Positions 57,757-64,000 of a DNA stretch of 64,000 nt are shown here, piece after piece. This stretch comes from Pseudomonas sp. KK4. Lineage in GTDB: Bacteria; Pseudomonadota; Gammaproteobacteria; Pseudomonadales; Pseudomonadaceae. Both the position numbers and the translations under genes were made by a program. The notes under the pieces are model-generated. The model saw only the letters and a list, made by a program, of their open reading frames with translations, was not told where the DNA came from and searched no databases. Each line of letters opens with the position of its first letter. Position 1 is the stretch's first letter. The DNA lies in the NCBI RefSeq assembly GCF_001984065.1, contig NZ_LYVP01000014.1:21908-85907 (forward strand). Reading direction: 5' to 3'.

Positions 57757-58349
57757 TCACGCTGTATTCGTTCCGCCGCTGCCCGTACGCGATGCGGGCA
57801 CGCATGGCTTTGCGCTATGCCGGGATTGCCGTGGACATTGTCGAAGTCAGCCTCAAGGCCAAGCCCGCCGAAATGCTCGCGCTGTCGAGCAAAGGCACGG
57901 TGCCGGTGCTGAGCGTCGACGGTCGGGTGATCGATGAAAGCCTGGAGATCATGCGCTGGGCGCTGGCGCAGAACGATCCGCAGGATTGGTTGCTCAAGGG
58001 TGATCCGCTGGGCGCTAAGAAGATTGCCGCGCTGATCGAGGAGAACGATCAGGCATTCAAGGTGCAGTTGAATCGCTACAAGTACGCCGAGCGTTATCCG
58101 GAGCAACCGATGGAGGCGTATCGCGCCGAGGGCGAGGTGTTCTTGCGCAAGCTCGATGAGCTGTTGGCGGATCGCGAGTATCTGCTGACCGACCATCCAA
58201 GCCTGGCCGATGTGGCGTTGATGCCGTTCATACGACAGTTCGCCCACGTCGATCGCGAGTGGTTTGCGCAGACTCCTTACGTGCGTTTGCAGGATTGGTT
58301 GCAGCGGTTTCTGGCGTCGGCGTTGTTCACGTCAATAATGGCGAAATAA
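57753..58349 (+). CDS. glutathione S-transferase-family protein
   Basis: A 198-aa GST. The N-terminal thioredoxin-like domain has the active-site-like SFRRCPYAMRARMALRYAG (Cys-Pro at the catalytic position, as in omega/glutaredoxin-like GSTs), GTVPVLSVDG and DESLEIMRWAL. An all-helical C-terminal domain contains LTDHPSLADVALMPFIRQFAHVD, including the N-capping Ser/Asp motif. Its start overlaps sbcC (ATGA), so it is translationally coupled to DNA repair genes. Its substrate is unknown. Confidence 0.92.
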   Translation: MITLYSFRRCPYAMRARMALRYAGIAVDIVEVSLKAKPAEMLALSSKGTVPVLSVDGRVIDESLEIMRWALAQNDPQDWLLKGDPLGAKKIAALIEENDQAFKVQLNRYKYAERYPEQPMEAYRAEGEVFLRKLDELLADREYLLTDHPSLADVALMPFIRQFAHVDREWFAQTPYVRLQDWLQRFLASALFTSIMAK

Positions 58350-58357
58350 ACACGCCC

Positions 58358-58621
58358 TTACGCCAATACTTCACACATCCCGATCACCGAACAATCGACA
58401 TGGAAGGGTCCGAAAAACCCGCTATCGGGCTTGCTCGGCGGGTTGCCGGCCAGCATGCCCATGGCCTTGGCCTTCTCAGTCTCTATGTTGCGCGCAATGT
58501 TGTAGTTGGCCTCGATGGCCCGGGCCACCCCGCCGATCGAGCCCTGCCCGATCCCCAGCAAGGAAAAGCCATTGGTAATGAACGCCAGGAAGGCGATGAC
58601 CAAGAGTTTGCAACGGTTCAT
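58358..58621 (-). CDS. small secreted or membrane protein
   Basis: An 87-aa product. Its N-terminal helix (LLVIAFLAFITNGFSLLGIG) may be a signal peptide or anchor; the rest contains SIGGVARAIEANYNIARNIETEKAKAMG and ends with cysteines in DCSVIGMCEVL that could form a disulfide. Its start overlaps the stop of the upstream 70-aa gene (ATGA). It is not a family I recognise. Confidence 0.65.
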   Translation of the reverse strand: MNRCKLLVIAFLAFITNGFSLLGIGQGSIGGVARAIEANYNIARNIETEKAKAMGMLAGNPPSKPDSGFFGPFHVDCSVIGMCEVLA

Positions 58622-58830
58622 GCTCCGCCCACTCCCGCAACGTCAGCCTGATCCGCCATCGCCTGGTGGGCGCGCAACTCAAACTGGATACCAGGGTGCG
58701 CGACTTGAATCGGCGGTTCGACGGCTTGCTGCGACTGTGGCGAAAGACTGACAACCAGCACCATGACCAGGTAAAGACCGATAGCCACATAGGCGCCGTG
58801 TTTGGCAGAAGTGATGATTGCGCTGGCCAT
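58618..58830 (-). CDS. small single-span membrane protein
   Basis: A 70-aa product with one membrane helix (HGAYVAIGLYLVMVLVVSL) and a polar tail. The ATG at 58830 has GGAG 8 nt upstream, whereas the ATG at 58848 has none. It is coupled to the 87-aa gene downstream. Unknown function. Confidence 0.65.
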   Translation of the reverse strand: MASAIITSAKHGAYVAIGLYLVMVLVVSLSPQSQQAVEPPIQVAHPGIQFELRAHQAMADQADVAGVGGA

Positions 58831-58945
58831 GATGAACTCCGTGGACATGTTTCAGAGCCCACAGAATCGTTCAAAAAAGCATCAGTGACCAACAACGCTT
58901 GTCTATAGCGAATATCACCTGCGTTGATCATTAAGGAAGACTATT

Positions 58946-59071
58946 TCAGTCTTCGATAAAACTCATCAAACGCTCGCGCGCAGCGTCAGGCTCCCCGGAA
59001 ATGGGCTCGGCAGCGGACAGGATCGGAGTGGAATAGAGGAACAGCAGCACCACGGCCAGACGCATCGCCAT
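58946..59071 (-). CDS. 41-aa putative secreted peptide
   Basis: A short frame that is easily missed. Ribosome site AAAGGA lies 8 nt before the ATG, followed by a convincing signal peptide (MRLAVVLLFLYSTPILSA) and a mature peptide of about 20 residues (EPISGEPDAARERLMSFIED). It is co-directional with the small genes around it. Expression and conservation need confirmation. Confidence 0.55.
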   Translation of the reverse strand: MAMRLAVVLLFLYSTPILSAAEPISGEPDAARERLMSFIED

Positions 59072-59184
59072 CTTGTCGATCCTTTTCTCGGGAAGGAGTC
59101 AATAAATCCGCGTCAAATTTAAACCGGTGGCAGGGTGATATCAAGGGCTACATTGATGGCAATTTAATGCTGTCGGAAATGAGC

Positions 59185-59258
59185 TATGCAGGAGCGACAT
59201 CACTTCGTTGCTTCACAAGCGGCGAGGCTCGATGGGCCAGTGACTTCGCTCCTGCATA
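59185..59258. repeat. inverted repeat related to REP
   Basis: Perfect 13-bp arms TATGCAGGAGCGA / TCGCTCCTGCATA around a 48-nt loop between two small minus-strand genes. The sequence resembles a stretched GTAGGAGCGAGC-class REPIN. Confidence 0.65.
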
Positions 59259-59278
59259 ACGGCTACAGGAAGGCAATT

Positions 59279-59458
59279 TCAGTGTTGGGTCTTGTGATCC
59301 AGCGCAGCGTAGAAGTTGGCACTTTGTTGAAGGTATTTCTGGGTGTAGCTCTGGGTGTGGGTTTTTTTGTCGGTGATTTCAGTGCTGGCGCTGGCAGGCA
59401 GGGCAACAGTGGCCGAGATGGCGGATGCGGCGATTACGGAGAAGAGATTGAAGTTCAT
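59279..59458 (-). CDS. small secreted protein
   Basis: A 59-aa product with signal peptide (LFSVIAASAISATVALPASA, cleaved before STEIT) and a hydrophilic mature part of about 36 residues (KKTHTQSYTQKYLQQSANFYAALDHKTQ) rich in Thr, Gln, Lys, His and Tyr. GAGGA is 8 nt from the ATG. Unknown role. Confidence 0.7.
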   Translation of the reverse strand: MNFNLFSVIAASAISATVALPASASTEITDKKTHTQSYTQKYLQQSANFYAALDHKTQH

Positions 59459-59587
59459 GGCTGTATTCCTCGAAGTCAGTTGGCTTGCTTGCCCGGTGGG
59501 GCCGTGAAGCAAACTTAACCCTCGAGGAACGAGGCCTTGAAATGCTTTGTAGCATTACCAGATATCAGCCTCATTGATAGAAAGCTA

Positions 59588-59610
59588 CAGGCCCCGTGAA
59601 CCGGGGCCTG
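59588..59610 (-). terminator. hairpin after the lactonase-like gene
   Basis: A perfect 9-bp GC-rich stem CAGGCCCCG / CGGGGCCTG with a short loop. Only a weak T tail follows on the minus strand. Confidence 0.5.
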
Positions 59611-59614
59611 CGGT

Positions 59615-60784
59615 CTATTGTCGCAGCAGGAATTTCAAATCGCTCGGGGCGTCCATCGGCAGTTTCTGCACGGTTTTACCCAGCAGACCGGTGCCGGCAT
59701 CGCGCTCGACCACCACGATCTGGTTGCTTTTCTGATTGGCGATCAACAGGAATTTGCCCGACGGGTCGAGGCTGAACTCCCGCGGATGGTCGCCCTCCAC
59801 CGTCCGACGTTGCCGTTCCTTGAGGTGGCCGGTGGCAGGATCGATGGCAAATACCAGCAGCTGGTTGGCGGTACCACGGTTACTGACGTAGAGGAATTTG
59901 CCGTCCTTCGACGCATGCAACGCAGCACCCGCCTTGTCCGACACCGGTTGCCCGGCGGCCAGATCGACCATTTGGGTCTGCTCGAGCTTGCCGTCGTGAT
60001 AGTCGAACACCGCCACCTGTGCGCTCATTTCCATGGTCAGCCAGGCGTGTTTGCCGTCGGCGCTGAACAGCAAGTGCCGCGGACCGCTGCCCGGTGGCAA
60101 CTGGACGAACGCTGGCGTGACCGGGGTCAATGGCAGGTCGGGATTGGCCTTGGGGTCGAAGCGATAGACAAACACCCTGTCCGCCCCCAGGTCGTTGGAA
60201 AACACGTAGCGGCCATCCGGTGACGGGATCGTCGAATGCACATGGGCCGACATCTGCCGCTCGGGATTGACCCGGCTGGCTGGGTGGCTGCTCATCTGCA
60301 CCACGGGTTGCAACCGACCATCGGCGCCCAGCGGCAACACCGCCAGGCTGCCGCCCGGGTCTTCAGCCACCGAGTAGTTGCTGACGAACAGGTGACTGCC
60401 ATCCACGCTCAGGCTTGAATGGGTCGGCTCGTTGCCCAGGGTCTGCGCCTGATCGATCAGGGTCAGAACGTGGGTCTTGGGATCGATGGCGTAACGGCTG
60501 ACCCGCCCTACGGGATCGCGCTGGCCCGGTCCGTTTTCGTTGACCACGAACACCTGACGCTGATCCTTGGACAGGGTCAGCCATGACGGGTTTTCGCTCT
60601 TGATCACTTGCAATGGCTTGGGGTTGATCTGGCCGGTGGCACTGTCGAAGCTCATCCGATAGATGCCCTGGCTTTGCCCTGCGGTGTAGGAGCCCACCAG
60701 CAATTGGTAGTCTTCGGCGAGTGCGGCCTGCACGCCCATCGCACCGATGCTGCCGGCGATCAGCAGCGGCCAGAGGTTACGCAT
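59615..60784 (-). CDS. secreted lactonase-family beta-propeller protein
   Basis: A 389-aa protein of the 7-bladed lactonase (6-phosphogluconolactonase Pgl/YbhE-like) family, with a signal peptide (WPLLIAGSIGAMGVQAALA). Blade repeats are visible: LLVGSYTAGQSQGIYRMSF, SHLFVSNYSVAEDPGGSLAVLPL, HVHSTIPSPDGRYVFSNDLGADRVFVYRF, FLYVSNRGTANQLLVFAID and PREFSLDPSGKFLLIANQKSNQIVVVERD. Being exported, it is unlikely to serve the pentose phosphate pathway. The start at 60784 lies just inside the end of the upstream gene; ATG 60796 is an alternative. Confidence 0.88.
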   Translation of the reverse strand: MRNLWPLLIAGSIGAMGVQAALAEDYQLLVGSYTAGQSQGIYRMSFDSATGQINPKPLQVIKSENPSWLTLSKDQRQVFVVNENGPGQRDPVGRVSRYAIDPKTHVLTLIDQAQTLGNEPTHSSLSVDGSHLFVSNYSVAEDPGGSLAVLPLGADGRLQPVVQMSSHPASRVNPERQMSAHVHSTIPSPDGRYVFSNDLGADRVFVYRFDPKANPDLPLTPVTPAFVQLPPGSGPRHLLFSADGKHAWLTMEMSAQVAVFDYHDGKLEQTQMVDLAAGQPVSDKAGAALHASKDGKFLYVSNRGTANQLLVFAIDPATGHLKERQRRTVEGDHPREFSLDPSGKFLLIANQKSNQIVVVERDAGTGLLGKTVQKLPMDAPSDLKFLLRQ

Positions 60785-61073
60785 CCTCAGGCTCATCGTC
60801 GTCGTTGTCGCCGCTGATGACGTCGCCCAGGCACACCAGTCGGTGCTCGCCCTGGTTATCGCTGATCAACCAGCTTTGCAAGGTCGCATCGAAGGTGGCC
60901 GCCTGCAGTTGCGCCGGGGTGAATTCCCAGTGCAGGGCGTTTCTGCCGTCCATGCATTCGATGTGCAGGTTGTCGTCTTCATCGAGGGCGAATTCGAAGG
61001 CGTGCAGCCCGTCGATTTCCACCATCCCGCAGTGTTCGAGGGCGTTGAGCAAGGTGTCGGTTGCAGCAGTCAT
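60777..61073 (-). CDS. small acidic conserved protein (possibly DUF5629)
   Basis: A 98-aa acidic soluble protein (ALEHCGMVEIDGLHAFEFALDEDDNLHIECMDGRNALHWEFTPAQLQAATF, ending in an Asp/Glu-rich tail). It overlaps the lactonase gene. The name DUF5629 is a tentative recollection. It appears Pseudomonas-specific; function unknown. Confidence 0.75.
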   Translation of the reverse strand: MTAATDTLLNALEHCGMVEIDGLHAFEFALDEDDNLHIECMDGRNALHWEFTPAQLQAATFDATLQSWLISDNQGEHRLVCLGDVISGDNDDDEPEDA

Positions 61074-61129
61074 GGCAGTCAATCTTTGAATGGGAAAGAC
61101 GCAATGATAGCTCAAGCACCACGTCACCT

Positions 61130-61222
61130 GTGGCGAGGGAGCTTGCTCCCGCTGGACTGCGTGGCAGTCCCCTTCTTCAGGACCGCTTCTCGGCCCAACG
61201 GGAGGAAGCTCCCTCGCCACAG
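61130..61222. repeat. REPIN, TGTGGCGAGGGAGCTTGCTC class
   Basis: Inverted arms TGTGGCGAGGGAGCTTGCTC... and ...GAGGAAGCTCCCTCGCCACA about 46 nt apart, between a small acidic protein gene and the dehydrogenase gene. Confidence 0.9.
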
Positions 61223-61292
61223 TGTTGCATTCGCCTCAAGACTTCCTTGACTGAACAGCATCAGCCCCTATGAGGGGGGATGTGCGCCGTGG

Positions 61293-62873
61293 TCAGAGAG
61301 CGTCGCGCGATGGCTTGCCGTCCACCAGACGCTGGATGCGCAGCGGGTTGGCGTTTTTCAAGGCTTCCGGCAACAGGCTGTCGGGGTAGTTCTGGAAGCA
61401 CACTGGGCGCAGGAAGCGGTCGATGGCCAGGGTCCCCACCGAGGTGCCGCGGGCGTCGGAAGTCGCCGGGTATGGCCCGCCATGGACCATCGAATCACAG
61501 ACTTCCACACCGGTCGGATAGCCGTTGAGCAGGATCCGCCCGACCTTCTGTTCCAGCAATGCCGTCAGTTCCGGGAACTGCTCGAAATCCTCTGGTTCGC
61601 CAATGATCGTCGCGGTCAATTGACCGTGCAGCCCTTGCAACGCCGCACTCAATTGCGCCTGATCCGCCACTTCCACCACCACCGTGGTCGGGCCGAAGAC
61701 TTCCTCTTGCAGCACCTCGTCACCCTCGAGCAGCAGGCTGACGTCGGCCTTGAACAACTGCGGCTGCGCCTGTCGACCTTGCTGAGGGTGCCCGGCCAGG
61801 CGCTCGATGCCCGGGTGATCCAGCAGCTTCTTCAGGCCTTTTCCATAACTGTCCAGAGCGCCGGCGTTGAGCATGGTTTGCGCCGGTTGATCGGCCATCA
61901 GGTCGGCCAGCGATTTCAGGAAACCGCTGAACTCAGGCGAGCGAAGGCCGATCACCAGGCCCGGGTTGGTGCAGAACTGACCGCATCCCTGGACCACCGA
62001 AGCCGACAGGCCACGGGCCACGGCATCCATGCGCGTCTGCAACGCCCGGGGCAGCACGATCACCGGGTTGATGCTCGACATTTCGGCGAACACCGGGATC
62101 GGCTGCGGGCGCGCCGCCGCCATGTCGCACAAGGCCCGGCCGCCCTTGAGCGAACCGGTAAAGCCCACCGCCTGGATCGCCGGATGCTTGACCAGCCATT
62201 CCCCGACACCGCCACCGTAGATCATGTTGAACACGCCGGCCGGCATGGCGGTTTTTTCCGCCGCGCGCAGGATCGCATCGGCCACGTGTTCGGCCGTGGC
62301 CATGTGGCCCCCGTGGGCCTTGAACACCACCGGGCAACCGGCCGCCAGGGCCGCGGCGGTGTCGCCACCGGCGGTGGAAAAGGCTAACGGGAAGTTACTG
62401 GCGCCGAACACCGCCACCGGGCCGAGGCCGATGCGGTATTGGCGGATGTCCGGCCGTGGCAGTGGCTGACGCTCGGGCAAGGCACGGTCGATGCGCGCAC
62501 CGTAGAAATCGCCACGGCGCAACACGTTGGCGAACAGACGCATCTGCCCGCTGGTGCGGCCGCGCTCGCCGATGATGCGAGCGGCCGGCAACGCGGTCTC
62601 GCGGCAAACCACGCTGACGAACTCATCGCCCAGCGCGTCCAGTTCATCGGCGATCGCCTCGAGAAACTGCGCCCGACGTTCGGCGCTCAGGCCACGATAA
62701 GCCGGGTACGCAGCGGCGGCGGCCTTGGCTGCAGCATCGACTTCCTCGGGCGTGGCCTGGATGAAATCATGGGGCAACGCCTCGCCGGTTTCGGCGTCGA
62801 CGCTGTGCAGTTTCACATCGCCCAACGCGCTGCGCTGACCGCCGATGTAGTTGTGGCCAAGAATGCGGGTCAT
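61293..62873 (-). CDS. 2-oxoglutarate (2,5-dioxovalerate) semialdehyde dehydrogenase
   Basis: A 526-aa NAD(P)+-dependent aldehyde dehydrogenase that oxidises 2,5-dioxovalerate to 2-oxoglutarate, the last step of non-phosphorylative sugar-acid breakdown. It has FGASNFPLAFSTAGGDTAAALAAGCPVVFKAHGGH (cofactor site), AVGFTGSLKGGR, EMSSINPV and the catalytic-cysteine segment VVQGCGQFCTNPGL. The unusual N-terminus MTRILGHNYIGGQR is typical of this subfamily. It lies 10 nt downstream of the AraD1-type gene, so probably one operon. AAGGAG precedes the ATG. The specific sugar acid is uncertain. Confidence 0.92.
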   Translation of the reverse strand: MTRILGHNYIGGQRSALGDVKLHSVDAETGEALPHDFIQATPEEVDAAAKAAAAAYPAYRGLSAERRAQFLEAIADELDALGDEFVSVVCRETALPAARIIGERGRTSGQMRLFANVLRRGDFYGARIDRALPERQPLPRPDIRQYRIGLGPVAVFGASNFPLAFSTAGGDTAAALAAGCPVVFKAHGGHMATAEHVADAILRAAEKTAMPAGVFNMIYGGGVGEWLVKHPAIQAVGFTGSLKGGRALCDMAAARPQPIPVFAEMSSINPVIVLPRALQTRMDAVARGLSASVVQGCGQFCTNPGLVIGLRSPEFSGFLKSLADLMADQPAQTMLNAGALDSYGKGLKKLLDHPGIERLAGHPQQGRQAQPQLFKADVSLLLEGDEVLQEEVFGPTTVVVEVADQAQLSAALQGLHGQLTATIIGEPEDFEQFPELTALLEQKVGRILLNGYPTGVEVCDSMVHGGPYPATSDARGTSVGTLAIDRFLRPVCFQNYPDSLLPEALKNANPLRIQRLVDGKPSRDAL

Positions 62874-62883
62874 CAATAACTCC

Positions 62884-63876
62884 TTAAAGTGTGCCGACTG
62901 TGCCGGGTTCGAATACCGCTTCAACCGGTGCGATGCCGTTGATCAATGGCGCGCCGAACTCGGCCTGGCTGATCTCGAACACGTCGCCCGGTTGCGTGCG
63001 AATGCCATCGGCGAACGACAGAGTTGCGGTGCCGAAAAAGTGAATGTGCACATCACCCGGGCGCAGGAACTGGCTGTATTTGAAATGGTGGAATTCCAGG
63101 TTCGCCAGGCTGTGGCACATGTTGGCCTCGCCGCTGAGGAACTCGTTCTGCCACAGCACTTCACCGTCGCGCAGAATGCGGCTGGTGCCGGCCAGATGCT
63201 CGGGCAACTCACCGACCCGCAGCTCCGGGCCGTAGCTGCAACTGCGCAGCTTGGAGTGGGCCAGATACAGGTAGTTCTTGCGCTCCATGACGTGGTCGGA
63301 AAACTCGTTGCCCACGGCAAAACCCAGGCGATACGGCTTGCCGTCATGACCGATCACGTACAGGCCGCTCAGTTCCGGCTCTTCGCCGGCGTCTTCGGCG
63401 AACGGCGGCAGCGGGAACGGCTGGCCCGGGCGCACGACGATGCTGCCATCGCCCTTGTAGAACCACTCCGGCTGCACGCCGGCCTGGCCCGCTGCCGGTT
63501 TACCGCCCTCCACGCCCCACTTGAAGATGCGCATGGTGTCGGTCATCGCCGCTTCGTCGCCGGCCTGCTGGTGCATTTTGTCCCGGGCCGAGGCGCTGCC
63601 CAGGTGGGTCAGGCCGGTACCGCTGACCAGCATGTGTGCCGGGTCCGGGTGGTCCAGGGGCGGCAGGATGCGCAGTTGGGCCAGCAGTTCGCTGTAGTCG
63701 TGGCTGATGCCCAGGCCAAGCGCCTGGACCTGTTGCTCAAGATTGACACCGGCCTCGATCGCCGCCAGTGCCAGGTCACGGGTGGTGCGGGCGTCCTGCA
63801 CCTCGCGCACCAGCCCACCCTCGACCACGCCGACCCGGCGCTCGCCGTTACTCAATTCGAATTGAACCAAACGCAT
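62884..63876 (-). CDS. araD1: AraD1-type protein of the fumarylacetoacetate hydrolase family
   Basis: A 330-aa FAH-superfamily enzyme, annotated as AraD1/GguC-type and linked to aldonic-acid (arabinonate or similar) catabolism in Pseudomonas and Agrobacterium. The metal-binding stretch includes VSGTGLTHLGSASARDKMH and GLYVIGHDGKPYRLGFAVGNEFSDHVMERKNYLYLAHSKLRS, and the C-terminal part contains HIHFFGTATLSFADGIRTQPGDVFEI. The start at 63876 has AGGAG in place. It precedes the semialdehyde dehydrogenase with a 10-nt gap. Upstream dehydratase and transporter genes would be expected beyond the window. Confidence 0.9.
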   Translation of the reverse strand: MRLVQFELSNGERRVGVVEGGLVREVQDARTTRDLALAAIEAGVNLEQQVQALGLGISHDYSELLAQLRILPPLDHPDPAHMLVSGTGLTHLGSASARDKMHQQAGDEAAMTDTMRIFKWGVEGGKPAAGQAGVQPEWFYKGDGSIVVRPGQPFPLPPFAEDAGEEPELSGLYVIGHDGKPYRLGFAVGNEFSDHVMERKNYLYLAHSKLRSCSYGPELRVGELPEHLAGTSRILRDGEVLWQNEFLSGEANMCHSLANLEFHHFKYSQFLRPGDVHIHFFGTATLSFADGIRTQPGDVFEISQAEFGAPLINGIAPVEAVFEPGTVGTL

Positions 63877-63913
63877 GAAATTTCTCCTGTTATTACAAAC
63901 ACCACAGTTCCCT

Positions 63914-64000
63914 GTGGGAGCGGGCTTGCTCGCGAAGAGGCCGTTACATTCAACATTTTCGGTGACTGACACACCGTCTTCGCGAGCAAGCCCGCTCCCA
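63914..64000. repeat. REPIN, GTGGGAGCGGGCTTGCTCGC class (cut by window end)
   Basis: The left REP (63914-63936) is complete; the right one (63979-64000) lacks its last base at the window boundary. Confidence 0.9.

Overview
The window comes from a high-GC Pseudomonas, most likely of the P. fluorescens group. This rests on recognisable Pseudomonas gene sets (MuxA/MuxB-type RND pump, GdhB-type 180-kDa glutamate dehydrogenase, an orphan CcoN next to a siroheme reductase, sbcDC) and on the many copies of fluorescent-pseudomonad REP/REPIN palindromes between genes. No tRNA, rRNA, prophage, IS element or CRISPR array was seen.

Layout. 1-3668 (minus): RND efflux pump subunit (truncated by the window start) and its periplasmic adaptor. 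3846-5011: thiol peroxidase (minus) and a small YCII/DGPF protein (plus). 5289-20152 (plus): a very tightly packed run of genes: outer-membrane barrel, two DUF1254/DUF1214 secreted proteins, two more outer-membrane barrels, then MoxR AAA+ ATPase, DUF58, DUF4381, VWA, VWA-TPR, BatD-like protein, a secreted HAD hydrolase and a Cys-type arylsulfatase ending at a terminator. Two genes of this run carry REPIN palindromes inside the reading frame. 20351-25455 (plus): a fused transporter/spermidine-synthase-like membrane protein and a membrane-anchored octaheme c-type cytochrome with a repeat-rich C-terminus. 25591-29631: DUF934 and siroheme nitrite/sulfite reductase (minus), divergent from an orphan cbb3 oxidase subunit I and its small partner (plus). 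29660-36992: assorted single genes (GNAT, LysR, AhpD-like, MocR-type regulator, quinol monooxygenase-like, cupin, lipoprotein). 37204-44661: an orphan protein, the large NAD-glutamate dehydrogenase and an unrecognised zinc-ribbon protein. 44963-52415 (plus): a second, shorter MoxR-DUF58-DUF4381-VWA-VWA/TPR-BatD operon. 52877-58349 (plus): sbcD, sbcC and a glutathione S-transferase. 58358-59458 (minus): four very small membrane or secreted proteins. 59615-63876 (minus): a beta-propeller lactonase-like protein, a small acidic protein, a semialdehyde dehydrogenase and an AraD1/FAH-family enzyme of sugar-acid catabolism.

How the genes work together. The most striking point is that the window holds two paralogous MoxR/VWA sets. 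The second (45570-52415) is the bare chaperone-like set in a conserved Pseudomonas position near gdhB. The first is embedded in one transcription unit with secreted and outer-membrane proteins plus a metal-dependent arylsulfatase, so it may be a dedicated envelope maturation device whose clients are its neighbours. The two copies have drifted in different residues: the first MoxR lacks the first P-loop glycine, while the second VWA-TPR protein lacks a canonical MIDAS.
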